Positions 52,458 through 60,933 of a stretch of DNA of 64,000 nucleotides are shown in pieces. The notes under the pieces were generated by a model. The model was given only the letters and a program-made list of their open reading frames with translations. It was not told where the DNA came from and searched no databases. Position numbers and translations under genes: made by a program. How positions within the stretch are numbered: position 1 is the first letter of the stretch; each line of letters opens with the position of its first letter. The stretch lies in contig CAYPIU010000002.1 of assembly GCA_964410915.1 (NCBI GenBank), forward strand, positions 62,001-126,000. The letters run 5' to 3'. This stretch comes from CAZFJG01 sp964410915. Its GTDB lineage: Bacteria > Synergistota > Synergistia > Synergistales > JAFGMB01.

Positions 52458-53304
52458 AAATACTATCAAGATCGCAATTGCAAGCGGTAAAGGTGGAACA
52501 GGTAAAAGTTGTGTTGCATCCTCCATTATAGCTTCATCTAATGTAATTGCAGTTGATGCTGATGTAGAAGAACCAAATCTTGCCATACTTTTAGGCATGG
52601 AAACAGAATTGATGAAAAAAGTTACTGTCCCAATACCTGACATTGACGATGATAAATGCATCAGCTGTTCTAAATGCAGTACTTACTGCCGATACGGTGC
52701 CATAACAGATATAGGACATGGAAGACCTTTTCTTAACCCGAAACTCTGCCATCATTGCGGAGTCTGTAATATGGTTTGTCCAACAGCAGCAATAAATGAA
52801 GTTCCACACATCATAGGCCAGATAAGGAAAGGTGTATCTGATTTTACAAGTTTACTCGAGGGAAGTATCAATGTCGGAATGATCAATACGATCCCAGTAA
52901 TAGAACAAACTATAGAATCTGCAGAATCTATGGGCAATATTCTTGTCATCGATTCTCCCCCGGGAACATCATGCCCGGTCGTTGCAACTGTTCAAAAAGC
53001 TGATTTTGCTTTGCTCGTTACAGAACCTACACCTTTTGGTGCCGCCGACCTTTCACTTACTTTGCAGATGTGTCAAAACCTTTCGGTACCAACGGGTATA
53101 GTAATTAACCGATCTGATATTGCTGAAACAGATATTGAATCACTTTCCCGGAAATATAATTCCCCTATACTTGCCCGTTTCCCATTTTCAAGGAAAGTTG
53201 CAGAGTCTTATGCCAAAGGTATAAGTCCCTACTTCATTGATGAAGACTGGCAGAAGGGCACCAGATCAATATGGACCTACCTTGAAAAGGAGTTAGCCTT
53301 ATGA
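52450..53304 (+). CDS. ParA/MinD-type ATPase with inserted 2[4Fe-4S] ferredoxin (1)
   Basis: 284 residues from ATG 52450. Deviant Walker A ASGKGGTGKSC begins at residue 11 and VDADVEEPNL is the A' motif. A dicluster ferredoxin is inserted at 65-115: Cys70, 73, 76 and 80, then Cys100, 103, 106 and 110. VIDSPPGTSCPV is Walker B. This CooC/Mrp-like layout is known in anaerobes and thought to move Fe-S clusters or drive metal insertion. A longer frame back to 52363 lies inside nifX and is not used. It ends four bases into the next gene. Confidence 0.93.
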   Translation: MNKNTIKIAIASGKGGTGKSCVASSIIASSNVIAVDADVEEPNLAILLGMETELMKKVTVPIPDIDDDKCISCSKCSTYCRYGAITDIGHGRPFLNPKLCHHCGVCNMVCPTAAINEVPHIIGQIRKGVSDFTSLLEGSINVGMINTIPVIEQTIESAESMGNILVIDSPPGTSCPVVATVQKADFALLVTEPTPFGAADLSLTLQMCQNLSVPTGIVINRSDIAETDIESLSRKYNSPILARFPFSRKVAESYAKGISPYFIDEDWQKGTRSIWTYLEKELAL

Positions 53305-54185
53305 AACCCTTAGAGATCGTCATAGTAAGCGGGAAAGGTGGTACCGGCAAGACAACGGTTACCTCATCTTTTTGTTCCCTGGCATCAGAGAATGCTGTTT
53401 TTTGTGATACCGATGTAGATGCTCCTGACCTCTGGATCCTGATGCATCCATTAACAGAAAAAACGATTGATTTTCTTGGGATGGAAATGGCTGAGGTAGA
53501 CCCTTTAAAATGTGATGGGTGCGGAAAATGCCTTAATTTTTGTAGATTTGACGCTGTAAATATCACAGAAGGTAAAGCACACGTAAACCTTACTTTTTGT
53601 GAAGGCTGCGGTGGATGCGAACTTATATGTCCCACAGATGCCATAACTATGAAACACTTTAAACAGGGAGAATACTATTTCAGCCGTACTGAACATGGTC
53701 CCTTCTGGCACGCCCAATTGAATCCTGGTGGTGAAAATTCAGGACTTCTTGTTCAAATACTACGAGACAGGGCACTGAAAACAGCAAGAGAACTTTTGAA
53801 GGAACTTATCATTGTAGATGGACCTCCAGGTATCGCATGTCCCACCATATCTTCACTGACTGGATCAGACCTCGCTGTTGTAGTTACTGAACCAACGATG
53901 TCAGGTAAACATGATCTGATACGACTCGGAGAATTGTGTGATTCACTAAATGTGCCTGTAGCCGTCATAATAAACAAAGCAGATCTTTCCGAACAGCATA
54001 AACTTGAAATTGAGGATGAATGCAGAATAAAAGGCTGGGATCTTCTCGGGGAAATCCCCTTCAGAAAGGAAATTATTGATTCTGTCGCCAGAACAGAAAT
54101 ACCATTACTTGAGATGAAACCCGAAATTGAATCAATATGGAGAAAAGTTCTTGATGTCTGCAAGGGAATAAAAATGGATATGTAA
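53301..54185 (+). CDS. ParA/MinD-type ATPase with inserted 2[4Fe-4S] ferredoxin (2)
   Basis: 294-residue paralogue of the preceding protein. VSGKGGTGKTT is at residue 9, DTDVDAPDLW is the A' motif, ferredoxin Cys 71, 74, 77 and 81 and 100, 103, 106 and 110 have the same spacing, and VDGPPGIACPT is Walker B. The four-base overlap and conserved spacing suggest the two form a heterodimer, as is common for such tandem pairs. The client protein is not known. Confidence 0.93.
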   Translation: MKPLEIVIVSGKGGTGKTTVTSSFCSLASENAVFCDTDVDAPDLWILMHPLTEKTIDFLGMEMAEVDPLKCDGCGKCLNFCRFDAVNITEGKAHVNLTFCEGCGGCELICPTDAITMKHFKQGEYYFSRTEHGPFWHAQLNPGGENSGLLVQILRDRALKTARELLKELIIVDGPPGIACPTISSLTGSDLAVVVTEPTMSGKHDLIRLGELCDSLNVPVAVIINKADLSEQHKLEIEDECRIKGWDLLGEIPFRKEIIDSVARTEIPLLEMKPEIESIWRKVLDVCKGIKMDM

Positions 54186-54188
54186 AAT

Positions 54189-54234
54189 ACAGTCGTGGAA
54201 CTGCGGAGAATCTTAAGGCAGTCCCACGACTGTA
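54189..54234. terminator. Convergent hairpin between the ATPase and mrp genes
   Basis: ACAGTCGTGG-A-ACTGC and GCAGT-C-CCACGACTGT form a stem of about 15 bp with one mismatch. It separates the two arms of the iron-sulfur module. Confidence 0.75.
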
Positions 54235-54248
54235 GCATTCTCTATCTT

Positions 54249-55064
54249 TTACAATTTCTTTTCACTGATTGAAACTTTCAACTCTTTTGTTAATCTGGAA
54301 TACAGATCACTGTTTTCGTAATGCTCAAGCTCGCCTGCATCACCCAATCTGGCTATTTCCGGATCTATTGGTACCTGTCCTATTACAGGCGTATTGAATT
54401 TCTGCTCTATATCCTCAACATGGCTGGGACCGAATATATTGAATGATTCACCACAGTGTGGACAAACTGCAAAACTCATATTTTCGATAACTCCAAGCAG
54501 TGGTACATCGAGCATACCAGTCATATTAGCTGCCTTTTCAACCACAAGAACCGATAATTCCTGTGGTGATGTTACAAGGAGGAAACCGTCAAGGGAAATG
54601 GTCTGCATTACTGTAAGAGGGGCGTCTGCTGTTCCTGGTGGTAGATCAATAACCAGATAATCGAGTTCTCCCCAATCAACCTCTTCCCAGAACTGTTTTA
54701 TAACACCACCGATTAAAGGACCTCTCCATACTACTGGCTTTGATGGATCATCCAGAAGCAGATTGACGGACATGATCTTTATTCCCAGTTCTTTTGTCTT
54801 TATCGGAACTATTCCCGTTTCGTTTCCATATAACTTGCCACTAACTCCCATAAGTTTAGGAATGGAAGGTCCTGTTATATCAGCATCAAGGATCCCGACT
54901 TTATTCCCATCTTTTGCAAGCGCAACTGCAAGAAGTGATGCAATGGAACTCTTGCCTACCCCGCCCTTTCCACTACCAACTGCAATTACTTTTTTGATCC
55001 CTTCTTTTTTACTTTTCAGTATTTGGGATTGGCAAGGTGCTGCCTGTGATTTCTGATTTTCCAT
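54249..55064 (-). CDS. mrp: Mrp/NBP35-type Fe-S cluster carrier ATPase
   Basis: 271-residue scaffold and carrier that binds a [4Fe-4S] cluster between two subunits and passes it on. Walker A is GSGKGGVGKSS (near 31), A' LDADITGPSIPKLMG, Walker B VIDLPPGTADAP, and the cluster motif CPHCG lies near residue 203 (SFAVCPHCGESFNIFG). The short N-terminus lacks the DUF59 domain of longer Mrp proteins but has two Cys in a CX-type start (AAPCQSQIL). AGGAGG precedes the ATG. It lies 15 bases after the second NifX-like gene. Confidence 0.95.
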   Translation of the reverse strand: MENQKSQAAPCQSQILKSKKEGIKKVIAVGSGKGGVGKSSIASLLAVALAKDGNKVGILDADITGPSIPKLMGVSGKLYGNETGIVPIKTKELGIKIMSVNLLLDDPSKPVVWRGPLIGGVIKQFWEEVDWGELDYLVIDLPPGTADAPLTVMQTISLDGFLLVTSPQELSVLVVEKAANMTGMLDVPLLGVIENMSFAVCPHCGESFNIFGPSHVEDIEQKFNTPVIGQVPIDPEIARLGDAGELEHYENSDLYSRLTKELKVSISEKKL

Positions 55065-55079
55065 AATACTTCCTCCTGA

Positions 55080-55415
55080 CTATAAGCTTAATTCCTTAAG
55101 ATCACCCTTAATATATTTCTGGATTATTATCTCAACAGTATCAGTTGAAGTTTCATAAACCCGTATTTGAGCCATTTTAAGGGCAACCGCTGCATTCGGA
55201 CCTACCTGGGGAACTATCACAGCATCGATATCTTTTTCCGAAAGAACCTTAACTGCATTACCTCCAGCTCCGTGAGCAAGCCTGACTGAATCATTTGCAA
55301 TACAGTCTGTAATATTACCATTCTCATCAAAAACAAGAAAATAGGGGGCTCTGGCAAACCTCGCAGCCATTAATGCTGAAGTTTCCATGCCCTCTGATGG
55401 AATTGCAGTAAACAT
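55080..55415 (-). CDS. NifX-like cofactor-binding protein (copy 2)
   Basis: 111 residues, PF02579 type. MFTAIPSEGMETSALMAARF and RAPYFLVFDENGNI cover the usual opening, and DAVIVPQVGPNAAVALKMAQ the second signature. It lacks the CPHFGHA motif of copy 1. AAGGAGG precedes the ATG. First gene of the nifX-mrp pair, with a Fur box about 40 bases upstream. Confidence 0.9.
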   Translation of the reverse strand: MFTAIPSEGMETSALMAARFARAPYFLVFDENGNITDCIANDSVRLAHGAGGNAVKVLSEKDIDAVIVPQVGPNAAVALKMAQIRVYETSTDTVEIIIQKYIKGDLKELSL

Positions 55416-55454
55416 AAAATTTACCTCCTTAGGAATATCGCCTGACGCTTCAAG

Positions 55455-55469
55455 TGATAATAGTTATCA
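55455..55469. promoter_or_regulatory. Fur box (7-1-7) upstream of nifX-mrp
   Basis: TGATAAT-A-GTTATCA matches TGATAAT-N-ATTATCA at 13 of 14 positions. A TATAAT at 55495-55490 on the minus strand would start transcription near 55483, so the box lies just inside the transcript as a roadblock site. Confidence 0.8.
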
Positions 55470-55533
55470 AAAGAACGCCATAAGATATGATTATACCATT
55501 TACATATTGTTCTGAAAACGGCTTTTTCACAAC

Positions 55534-55562
55534 AAAAAGGTCATCCAGAAAGATGACCCTGC
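55534..55562 (-). terminator. Terminator after the 62-residue gene
   Basis: GGGTCATC, loop TTTCTG, GATGACC and five T on the minus strand. Confidence 0.88.
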
Positions 55563-55596
55563 AGAATTATATTATAAAAATGGGGGAATTGGGATA

Positions 55597-55785
55597 CTAA
55601 ATTGCTTCAACGAGAGATTTTTTATAAAGCATATAAATCGAATAAGCTTTGGGAACAGAAGGTTCTATTTTTTGTGAAGAAATTATACTTTTTCCCTGGC
55701 TAAGGGAACTTGAGGAAAAGTCATTTACTTCGAGCGCCTCCATACTGGTCATTAACCAGTTCCCCTTTATATCTTTTATCCACAT
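55597..55785 (-). CDS. Small protein of 62 residues
   Basis: Not recognised. MWIKDIKGNWLMTSMEALEV begins eight bases after a full AGGAGG, and an intrinsic terminator follows the stop at about 35 bases. These two signals argue for a real single-gene transcript. The protein has a Trp-rich start, a Ser-rich centre (NDFSSSSLSQGKS) and a short hydrophobic end (AYSIYMLYKKSLVEAI). No membrane segment is convincing. A longer frame begins at a TTG between the ribosome site and this ATG. Confidence 0.65.
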   Translation of the reverse strand: MWIKDIKGNWLMTSMEALEVNDFSSSSLSQGKSIISSQKIEPSVPKAYSIYMLYKKSLVEAI

Positions 55786-55964
55786 GAGCAAATCCTCCTG
55801 TTCAAGATCAATGATATCAATGAAATTCTTTTCTCCAATAACTTGCAGTATGTTTATAACATAACCTTACAGTGTTGTCAACTATTATTCACTTCTAAAT
55901 CTGTATGTGTACTATAGTTTATTATGAAGACCGCGATAATCCATGATTTAAAAAGCACTGATTT

Positions 55965-56780
55965 TTATTCTGGAGGTAAAATTGTTGGTTTTACAAGAAC
56001 GGTTGCCGGTCTTACTCCCTTTGATCTTACTGCATTCAAGAATAAGCGTCCGGCAATGGAACCAATTTCAAAAAAGTGAAAATCCATAACATAACTTACA
56101 CCTGGGACAATCTTGTTTCTGAAACCACAAACTACAGTATTTGTACCTTCAGATTCAGCTGCCCCCGGCAAATGGTCAATTATCGAGATCATGTTACCCG
56201 AAATGCCCTCAACAGTTTTAAGCCTTTCAATAACACTGTGAAAGAAACCATTTCCAGGCACAGAAAAAAGCCATTTTCGATCAGGGCCACTTTTCTCGAT
56301 CATTTCTGAAACATTTTGAAGATCAGGCGATATTGAAAAAAGTCCTTCTCTCCCCGGGCCTACTGACACAACTGGGATTAAACTGTCATTCCTGCCAGGA
56401 TATTCCTTATCCACCCAGATAATACCATCTACCCTGCGGGACCTTAAACTTCGCAGAACATTAGATCTCTGCTCACGATTGCCCCCGGTACTTTTAACTA
56501 AAATATCAATACCCTGCCTGAACAGGACCCTCTCAAGTCCTTCCAGAAATGCCCCCGTCCAGGTCTCACCCAATTTTGTAAATACTATTCCGGCCATTCC
56601 TGTATAATGACTTGAAAGACCTCTTGCCCCTGCATCAGGTTCGTACCCCAGAGATTTTGCAGCGTCCCACACTTTTTCCCTTGTCGCTGCTGATATCCTG
56701 GAATCACCTTTCAGTGCTCTGCTTACAGTTGCCTTATTTACTCCAGCATAGTTAGCTACATCAGACATTGTGACTCTCAA
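55965..56780 (-). CDS. LacI-family regulator with a shortened effector domain
   Basis: 271 residues; typical LacI proteins have about 330. The N-terminal HTH and hinge are intact (MSDVANYAGVNKATVSRALK, AAKSLGYEPDAGARGL). The effector domain keeps its opening (GIVFTKLGETWTGAFLEGLE) and its end (GSIAGRLFLNAVRS...VLVKPTILPPE) but the middle is compressed. It may have lost or changed ligand binding. The start is TTG 56780, eight bases after GGGAGG. It follows the L,D-transpeptidase gene by 24 bases and is probably co-transcribed with it. Confidence 0.88.
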   Translation of the reverse strand: MRVTMSDVANYAGVNKATVSRALKGDSRISAATREKVWDAAKSLGYEPDAGARGLSSHYTGMAGIVFTKLGETWTGAFLEGLERVLFRQGIDILVKSTGGNREQRSNVLRSLRSRRVDGIIWVDKEYPGRNDSLIPVVSVGPGREGLFSISPDLQNVSEMIEKSGPDRKWLFSVPGNGFFHSVIERLKTVEGISGNMISIIDHLPGAAESEGTNTVVCGFRNKIVPGVSYVMDFHFFEIGSIAGRLFLNAVRSKGVRPATVLVKPTILPPE

Positions 56781-56804
56781 ACCATGAACCTCCCTATTAC
56801 GGCA

Positions 56805-57428
56805 CTACTGCAGAATTATTATTTGCTGACCAACTTCAGCCATATTCTTAACCTGGATCAAAGAGTCATTCTTTAACCTTATACAACCATGACTTGCATT
56901 TGTACCTATTTCATCTAAATGATCATCATCAGTCCCGTGAATACCAATTCCCCGCCATCCTGGCGTCTTTATCCTGATAAAATAGGGACCATAACCAGTT
57001 GTGTCTCCCGTTTGACTATCCGTATAGGGCTTCCACCATGATGCATCCTGTATCTGCTGAACTGTAAAGTTGCCTTCCGGAGTTCTCATATCCCCTTCTT
57101 TTTGCTTCTGTCCTGGATTTTTACCTGTAGCGCATGATGAAACATGAAATATTGTACTGACACTTTTATCAAAACCAGTGAAAAGATGTTGATTCTTAAA
57201 ACATATCCAGACAATATTTGAAAGCTTTGATGGAGAATATTCACTATTATAGCTGATGCTTAACACCTGAATTCCAGGCATAGATTTTTCGAGTTCTGCT
57301 CTATTTTCCCTGACAATATCTAAGAGTTCACTTGTGTGAACGGGAGGAACAATAAATATAACCAGTGCAACATAGACAAACAATGACATCAGGAAAGTAA
57401 ATCCAATGGATCGACTCTTAATTTTCAA
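56805..57428 (-). CDS. L,D-transpeptidase (YkuD family)
   Basis: 207-residue envelope enzyme that forms 3-3 peptidoglycan cross-links or anchors proteins. An N-terminal membrane or signal segment (FLMSLFVYVALVIFIVPPV) precedes the catalytic domain. The active site HGTDDDHLDEIGTNASHGCIRL has His164 and Cys182. TPEGNFTVQQIQ upstream is the usual TP-G-F substrate loop. The start is TTG 57428, eight bases after AGGAGG, overlapping the kinase stop by 11 bases. Confidence 0.93.
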   Translation of the reverse strand: MKIKSRSIGFTFLMSLFVYVALVIFIVPPVHTSELLDIVRENRAELEKSMPGIQVLSISYNSEYSPSKLSNIVWICFKNQHLFTGFDKSVSTIFHVSSCATGKNPGQKQKEGDMRTPEGNFTVQQIQDASWWKPYTDSQTGDTTGYGPYFIRIKTPGWRGIGIHGTDDDHLDEIGTNASHGCIRLKNDSLIQVKNMAEVGQQIIILQ

Positions 57429-59058
57429 AACAGCTTCCTCCTGTAAATTCTCTTAGTATGGAATTGTTTGGAATATTTTCAGATGGAATTATTGGTATAA
57501 AACGCAACATTGAGAGTAATCTACGGGCTTCTCCGTGGACTTTTGAATTTCGAGGAACTGTATGTAAAACAGGTTCCACGTAACTTTTCAAAACTGCGAG
57601 CTCATAAGGAAGGGATGAGTTAAACATTACGTCCGCCTCATCCTGAAAAGGAAAGACATATTTCATTGAACCTCTTATAACAGAAGGCCATTGTATCAGA
57701 GTATTCTCCGCAGAATGACCACGCGTCCTATGATCTCTTACGAGCCTTCGAAATAATCTGTTATCTGTAGTACTTGTTCTGTTATGCCTGTCGAGAGAGA
57801 TCCCTGTTAGCGGAGATACAAATATCTTGAATTTCTCAGCCCTTGGTATCCCTGCTGAAACTTTTTCATTCAACCCGTGAATACCTTCAAGGATAAGAAC
57901 GTTATCACCGTCAAGTTGAATATCTTTCCCTGCTTTCTTTTTACCTTCGACAAAGTCAAAAACGGGCAGATTAACCTTTTCACCATTTATAAGCCTGTAA
58001 AGTACATGGTTTAACAGCTCAAGATCAATTGCATCGAGTGTATCAAAATCATAATTACCAGCTTCATCAAGAGGAGTATCTTTCCGGTCAAGAAAAAAAT
58101 CATCAAGAGAAATTACTACCGGATATTTTCCCGAAACCTGAAGTTGTACTTTCAGGCGTTGAGCAAGGGTTGTCTTTCCTGAACCCGATGGACCCGCAAT
58201 ACATATGAGTTTCATATCCCTTAAAGAGAACTCCTGTGCAATTCGACTTAATCTTTGAGCATGAAGAGCTTCAGATACCAACACAAGTTCAAGTGCTTTC
58301 CCCTCTACAACTCTCGAATGCAAGCTATCCATAGTTGTTAATCCAAGCGTTTGAAGCCATTGGCCATACTCAAGAAAAACCCCGGAAAGTTTTTTTGAAC
58401 CAGAAAAAGAGGGAACCCTATGGGGTGAATTAACCGTAGGGAATTGAAGTACCAGACCACGATCAAATTTCTTGATCTGATAAACTTTCAGATACCCCGT
58501 GGAAGGAGCGAGTGGTGCATAATAAAAACCATAGGTATTTTTACACTTGTAAAGTTCCACCGGATCCACTGAGCTCCATAGGAAAAGATTTGCACATTCT
58601 CTGCTACCTTGTTCTTCCATTATTCTCATTGCTTTATCAAGAGGTAGAACTTCTCTTTCGATAGGAATATCTGCTTCAACCATCTTGTCAAGAAACAAGT
58701 TTATTGATGCAATATCATCAGGAGATATCTCACTATAATCAAATTCCCAGTAATATGCATCACTTATTGAATGCCTTATCACAATATCCTTTCCCAGGGC
58801 TTCTCTGCAAGCCAATACAAGAAGAAAGCTCAGGGTTCTTCTGTAAACTTCCATACCCTCAAAAGTACTAGTATCAATGAATTCGATACTGCAGTCATAA
58901 TCAACAAGCCAGTTTAAGGGTCTGAGATAATTATTCACTCTCCATGCCACTATATTATCCTTATTGGTATATCTGTATTTTTCAAGTAAGACCCTTCCTG
59001 AGATGGGTTCTATGAAATTCAGCATTTTCCCCGATGAAAGTTTCAACGTAAAACTCAT
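57418..59058 (-). CDS. Nucleoside kinase with N-terminal ThrRS-like domains
   Basis: 546 residues. The first 60 resemble a TGS domain and 60-190 the second additional (editing-like) domain of threonyl-tRNA synthetase. The C-terminal 260 residues are a uridine-kinase-type P-loop kinase: Walker A AGPSGSGKTT (288-297), SLDDFFLDRKDTP, LEGIHGLNE and RRLVRDHRTRGHSAE. This fusion is a known family in Bacillota and Synergistota annotated as uridine kinase or nucleoside kinase; what the N-terminal half binds is not established. GGGAGG precedes the ATG. Confidence 0.9.
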   Translation of the reverse strand: MSFTLKLSSGKMLNFIEPISGRVLLEKYRYTNKDNIVAWRVNNYLRPLNWLVDYDCSIEFIDTSTFEGMEVYRRTLSFLLVLACREALGKDIVIRHSISDAYYWEFDYSEISPDDIASINLFLDKMVEADIPIEREVLPLDKAMRIMEEQGSRECANLFLWSSVDPVELYKCKNTYGFYYAPLAPSTGYLKVYQIKKFDRGLVLQFPTVNSPHRVPSFSGSKKLSGVFLEYGQWLQTLGLTTMDSLHSRVVEGKALELVLVSEALHAQRLSRIAQEFSLRDMKLICIAGPSGSGKTTLAQRLKVQLQVSGKYPVVISLDDFFLDRKDTPLDEAGNYDFDTLDAIDLELLNHVLYRLINGEKVNLPVFDFVEGKKKAGKDIQLDGDNVLILEGIHGLNEKVSAGIPRAEKFKIFVSPLTGISLDRHNRTSTTDNRLFRRLVRDHRTRGHSAENTLIQWPSVIRGSMKYVFPFQDEADVMFNSSLPYELAVLKSYVEPVLHTVPRNSKVHGEARRLLSMLRFIPIIPSENIPNNSILREFTGGSCFEN

Positions 59059-59126
59059 CGAATACCTCCCTTACATTTGAAAAAGAATTTATCTCTCAAA
59101 GTACTTATACAATAAACAGGGATATT

Positions 59127-59162
59127 AAAAAAGCCCCCACCCAAGTAGATCGGGTGAGGGGC
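59127..59162 (-). terminator. Terminator after proXVW
   Basis: GCCCCTCACCC and GGGTGGGGGC arms followed by six T on the minus strand, about 15 bases beyond the proW stop. Confidence 0.92.
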
Positions 59163-59175
59163 ATAAAATTGGCTA

Positions 59176-60027
59176 TTACCTTCTGTTTGGATCCCATCGT
59201 TTTGCAAACCCCTGAGTTATTCTGTCAATAACAATAGCCAGTATAACTATGCTGAAACCTGATTCAAAACCATGACCAACATCGATCCTGTTTATTGAGA
59301 GAAGTACTTCCTGACCAAGTCCTCTTGCACCTATCATTGAACATATTACAACCATAGCAAGAGCCATCATTGTAGTCTGGTTAACACCAGCCATTATACT
59401 TGGCATGGCGAGAGGTACTCTAACTTCTTTCAACAACTGCCATTTTGTACATCCATAGGCAAGGGCAGCCTCCTGAGTAGCTTTTGGGACATGCCTGATC
59501 CCAAGATTAGTAAGCCTTATGACTGGTGGCATTGAATATATTAGTGTAGCAATAACTGCAGGCACCTTACCAAGTCCAAAAAGCATCATGGCTGGTATTA
59601 GATAGACAAAACTGGGCATCGTCTGCATTCCGTCCAGCAGGGGTTTCATGAAAGCCCTTACCCTGTCAACCTCTGCCATAAGAATACCGATGGGTATGCC
59701 GATAAGAAGAGACAGAAAAACCGCGGTAATAATTACAGCAAGTGTATCAATTGCCAGTTCCCATAAACCGAAAGCACCAATTATCATCGGCATCAATGCA
59801 AGAATGATTGTTGGAATTACCTTTCTGGAGACCATCCACCCCAGACAGGCTATCAAAAGAATGTAACCCCACCATGGGAGCGCTGAAATGGTCGAATATA
59901 CAATATTCAGAAAGAACGAAATGCCGCTGGATATGCTGTCAAATGTAGGAGCATAAGTATGAAGCAGCCAATCGATAAAATCATTGACATAACCTGCTAC
60001 GTGGAATTCCAGAGACTCAGGAAACAT
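59176..60027 (-). CDS. proW: Glycine betaine/proline ABC transporter permease ProW
   Basis: Membrane subunit of the osmoprotectant importer, 283 residues with about six spans. The docking loop is EAALAYGCTKWQLLKEVRVPL, and GIPIGILMAEVDRVRAFMKP and LDGMQTMPSFVYLIP are ProW/OpuAB signatures. It overlaps proV by 11 bases and is last in the operon. Confidence 0.95.
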   Translation of the reverse strand: MFPESLEFHVAGYVNDFIDWLLHTYAPTFDSISSGISFFLNIVYSTISALPWWGYILLIACLGWMVSRKVIPTIILALMPMIIGAFGLWELAIDTLAVIITAVFLSLLIGIPIGILMAEVDRVRAFMKPLLDGMQTMPSFVYLIPAMMLFGLGKVPAVIATLIYSMPPVIRLTNLGIRHVPKATQEAALAYGCTKWQLLKEVRVPLAMPSIMAGVNQTTMMALAMVVICSMIGARGLGQEVLLSINRIDVGHGFESGFSIVILAIVIDRITQGFAKRWDPNRR

Positions 60028-60928
60028 CTTTAATCTTCCTTTCCTGCTTTAGCTTTTCGTTTTCTTTCTCGCTAAATGATTCATTTTTCGCTTTTGTATC
60101 AGCCATCTCAACCCGCTTTCTTATATCCTGGACAAACCGGGAGACATATTCATCTGCAGGATTAGCAAGTATTTCCGAAGGCGCCCCCTGCTGAACAATA
60201 TTCCCGTTTTTCATTACAGCCATCCGGTCACCCAACCTCATAGCCTCATCAAGATCATGTGTGATAAAGAATATTGTTTTGTGAAGTTCTTCCTGAAGCC
60301 TGATAAGTTCATCCTGCATTTCACGTCTTATCAGAGGATCGAGTCCACTGAAGGGTTCATCCATCAGAAGGATAGGAGAATCCATTACTACAGCTCTTGC
60401 TATACCAACTCGCTGTCTCATCCCTCCACTCAAAGAAGAAGGATAGTAATTTTCCCATCCCTTTAGACCAACCCTTTCCACAGCTACTTCAGACCTCTCA
60501 ATTGCTTCAGTTTCCTTTATACCCTTTATCTTTAGACCGAAAGAAACATTTTCAAGTACCGTACGATGTGGTAGAAGTCCATAATGCTGGAAAACCATGG
60601 CTATTTTATTCCTTCTGAACTCAGTCAGAGCTTTTCTATCCATGGAAGCTACATCTTCACCGTAAATATTGATCTTTCCTGAGGTAGGTTGAATAAGCCT
60701 TACGATACATCTGATAAGTGTAGATTTCCCACTTCCAGAAAGCCCCATTACAACAAAAACATTACCCGGGTCCACAGTCAGGGAAAGATTCCTGACTGCG
60801 ACTACAGACTCATCTGATTCGTCGAGTTCAGTTATTAGATCTTCGTTTTCAACATCAATATCCTGATCATTTTTTGCATATACTTTCCACAGTTCTTTTA
60901 TTTCAATTGCGGGTAGGTCTAATGTCAT
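60017..60928 (-). CDS. proV: Glycine betaine/proline ABC transporter ATPase ProV
   Basis: 303 residues. Walker A is GLSGSGKST, signature LSGGMRQRVGIARA, Walker B ILLMDEPFSGLDPL, H-loop FITHDLDEAMRLGD. It is shorter than E. coli ProV (400) and lacks the paired CBS domains. An acidic insert (NEDLITELDESDESVV) lies near the N-terminus and a charged tail ends at ERKIKDVS. Loss of the CBS pair implies that ionic-strength gating, if present, works differently. It starts five bases beyond the proX stop. Confidence 0.95.
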   Translation of the reverse strand: MTLDLPAIEIKELWKVYAKNDQDIDVENEDLITELDESDESVVAVRNLSLTVDPGNVFVVMGLSGSGKSTLIRCIVRLIQPTSGKINIYGEDVASMDRKALTEFRRNKIAMVFQHYGLLPHRTVLENVSFGLKIKGIKETEAIERSEVAVERVGLKGWENYYPSSLSGGMRQRVGIARAVVMDSPILLMDEPFSGLDPLIRREMQDELIRLQEELHKTIFFITHDLDEAMRLGDRMAVMKNGNIVQQGAPSEILANPADEYVSRFVQDIRKRVEMADTKAKNESFSEKENEKLKQERKIKDVS

Positions 60929-60933
60929 AATAC

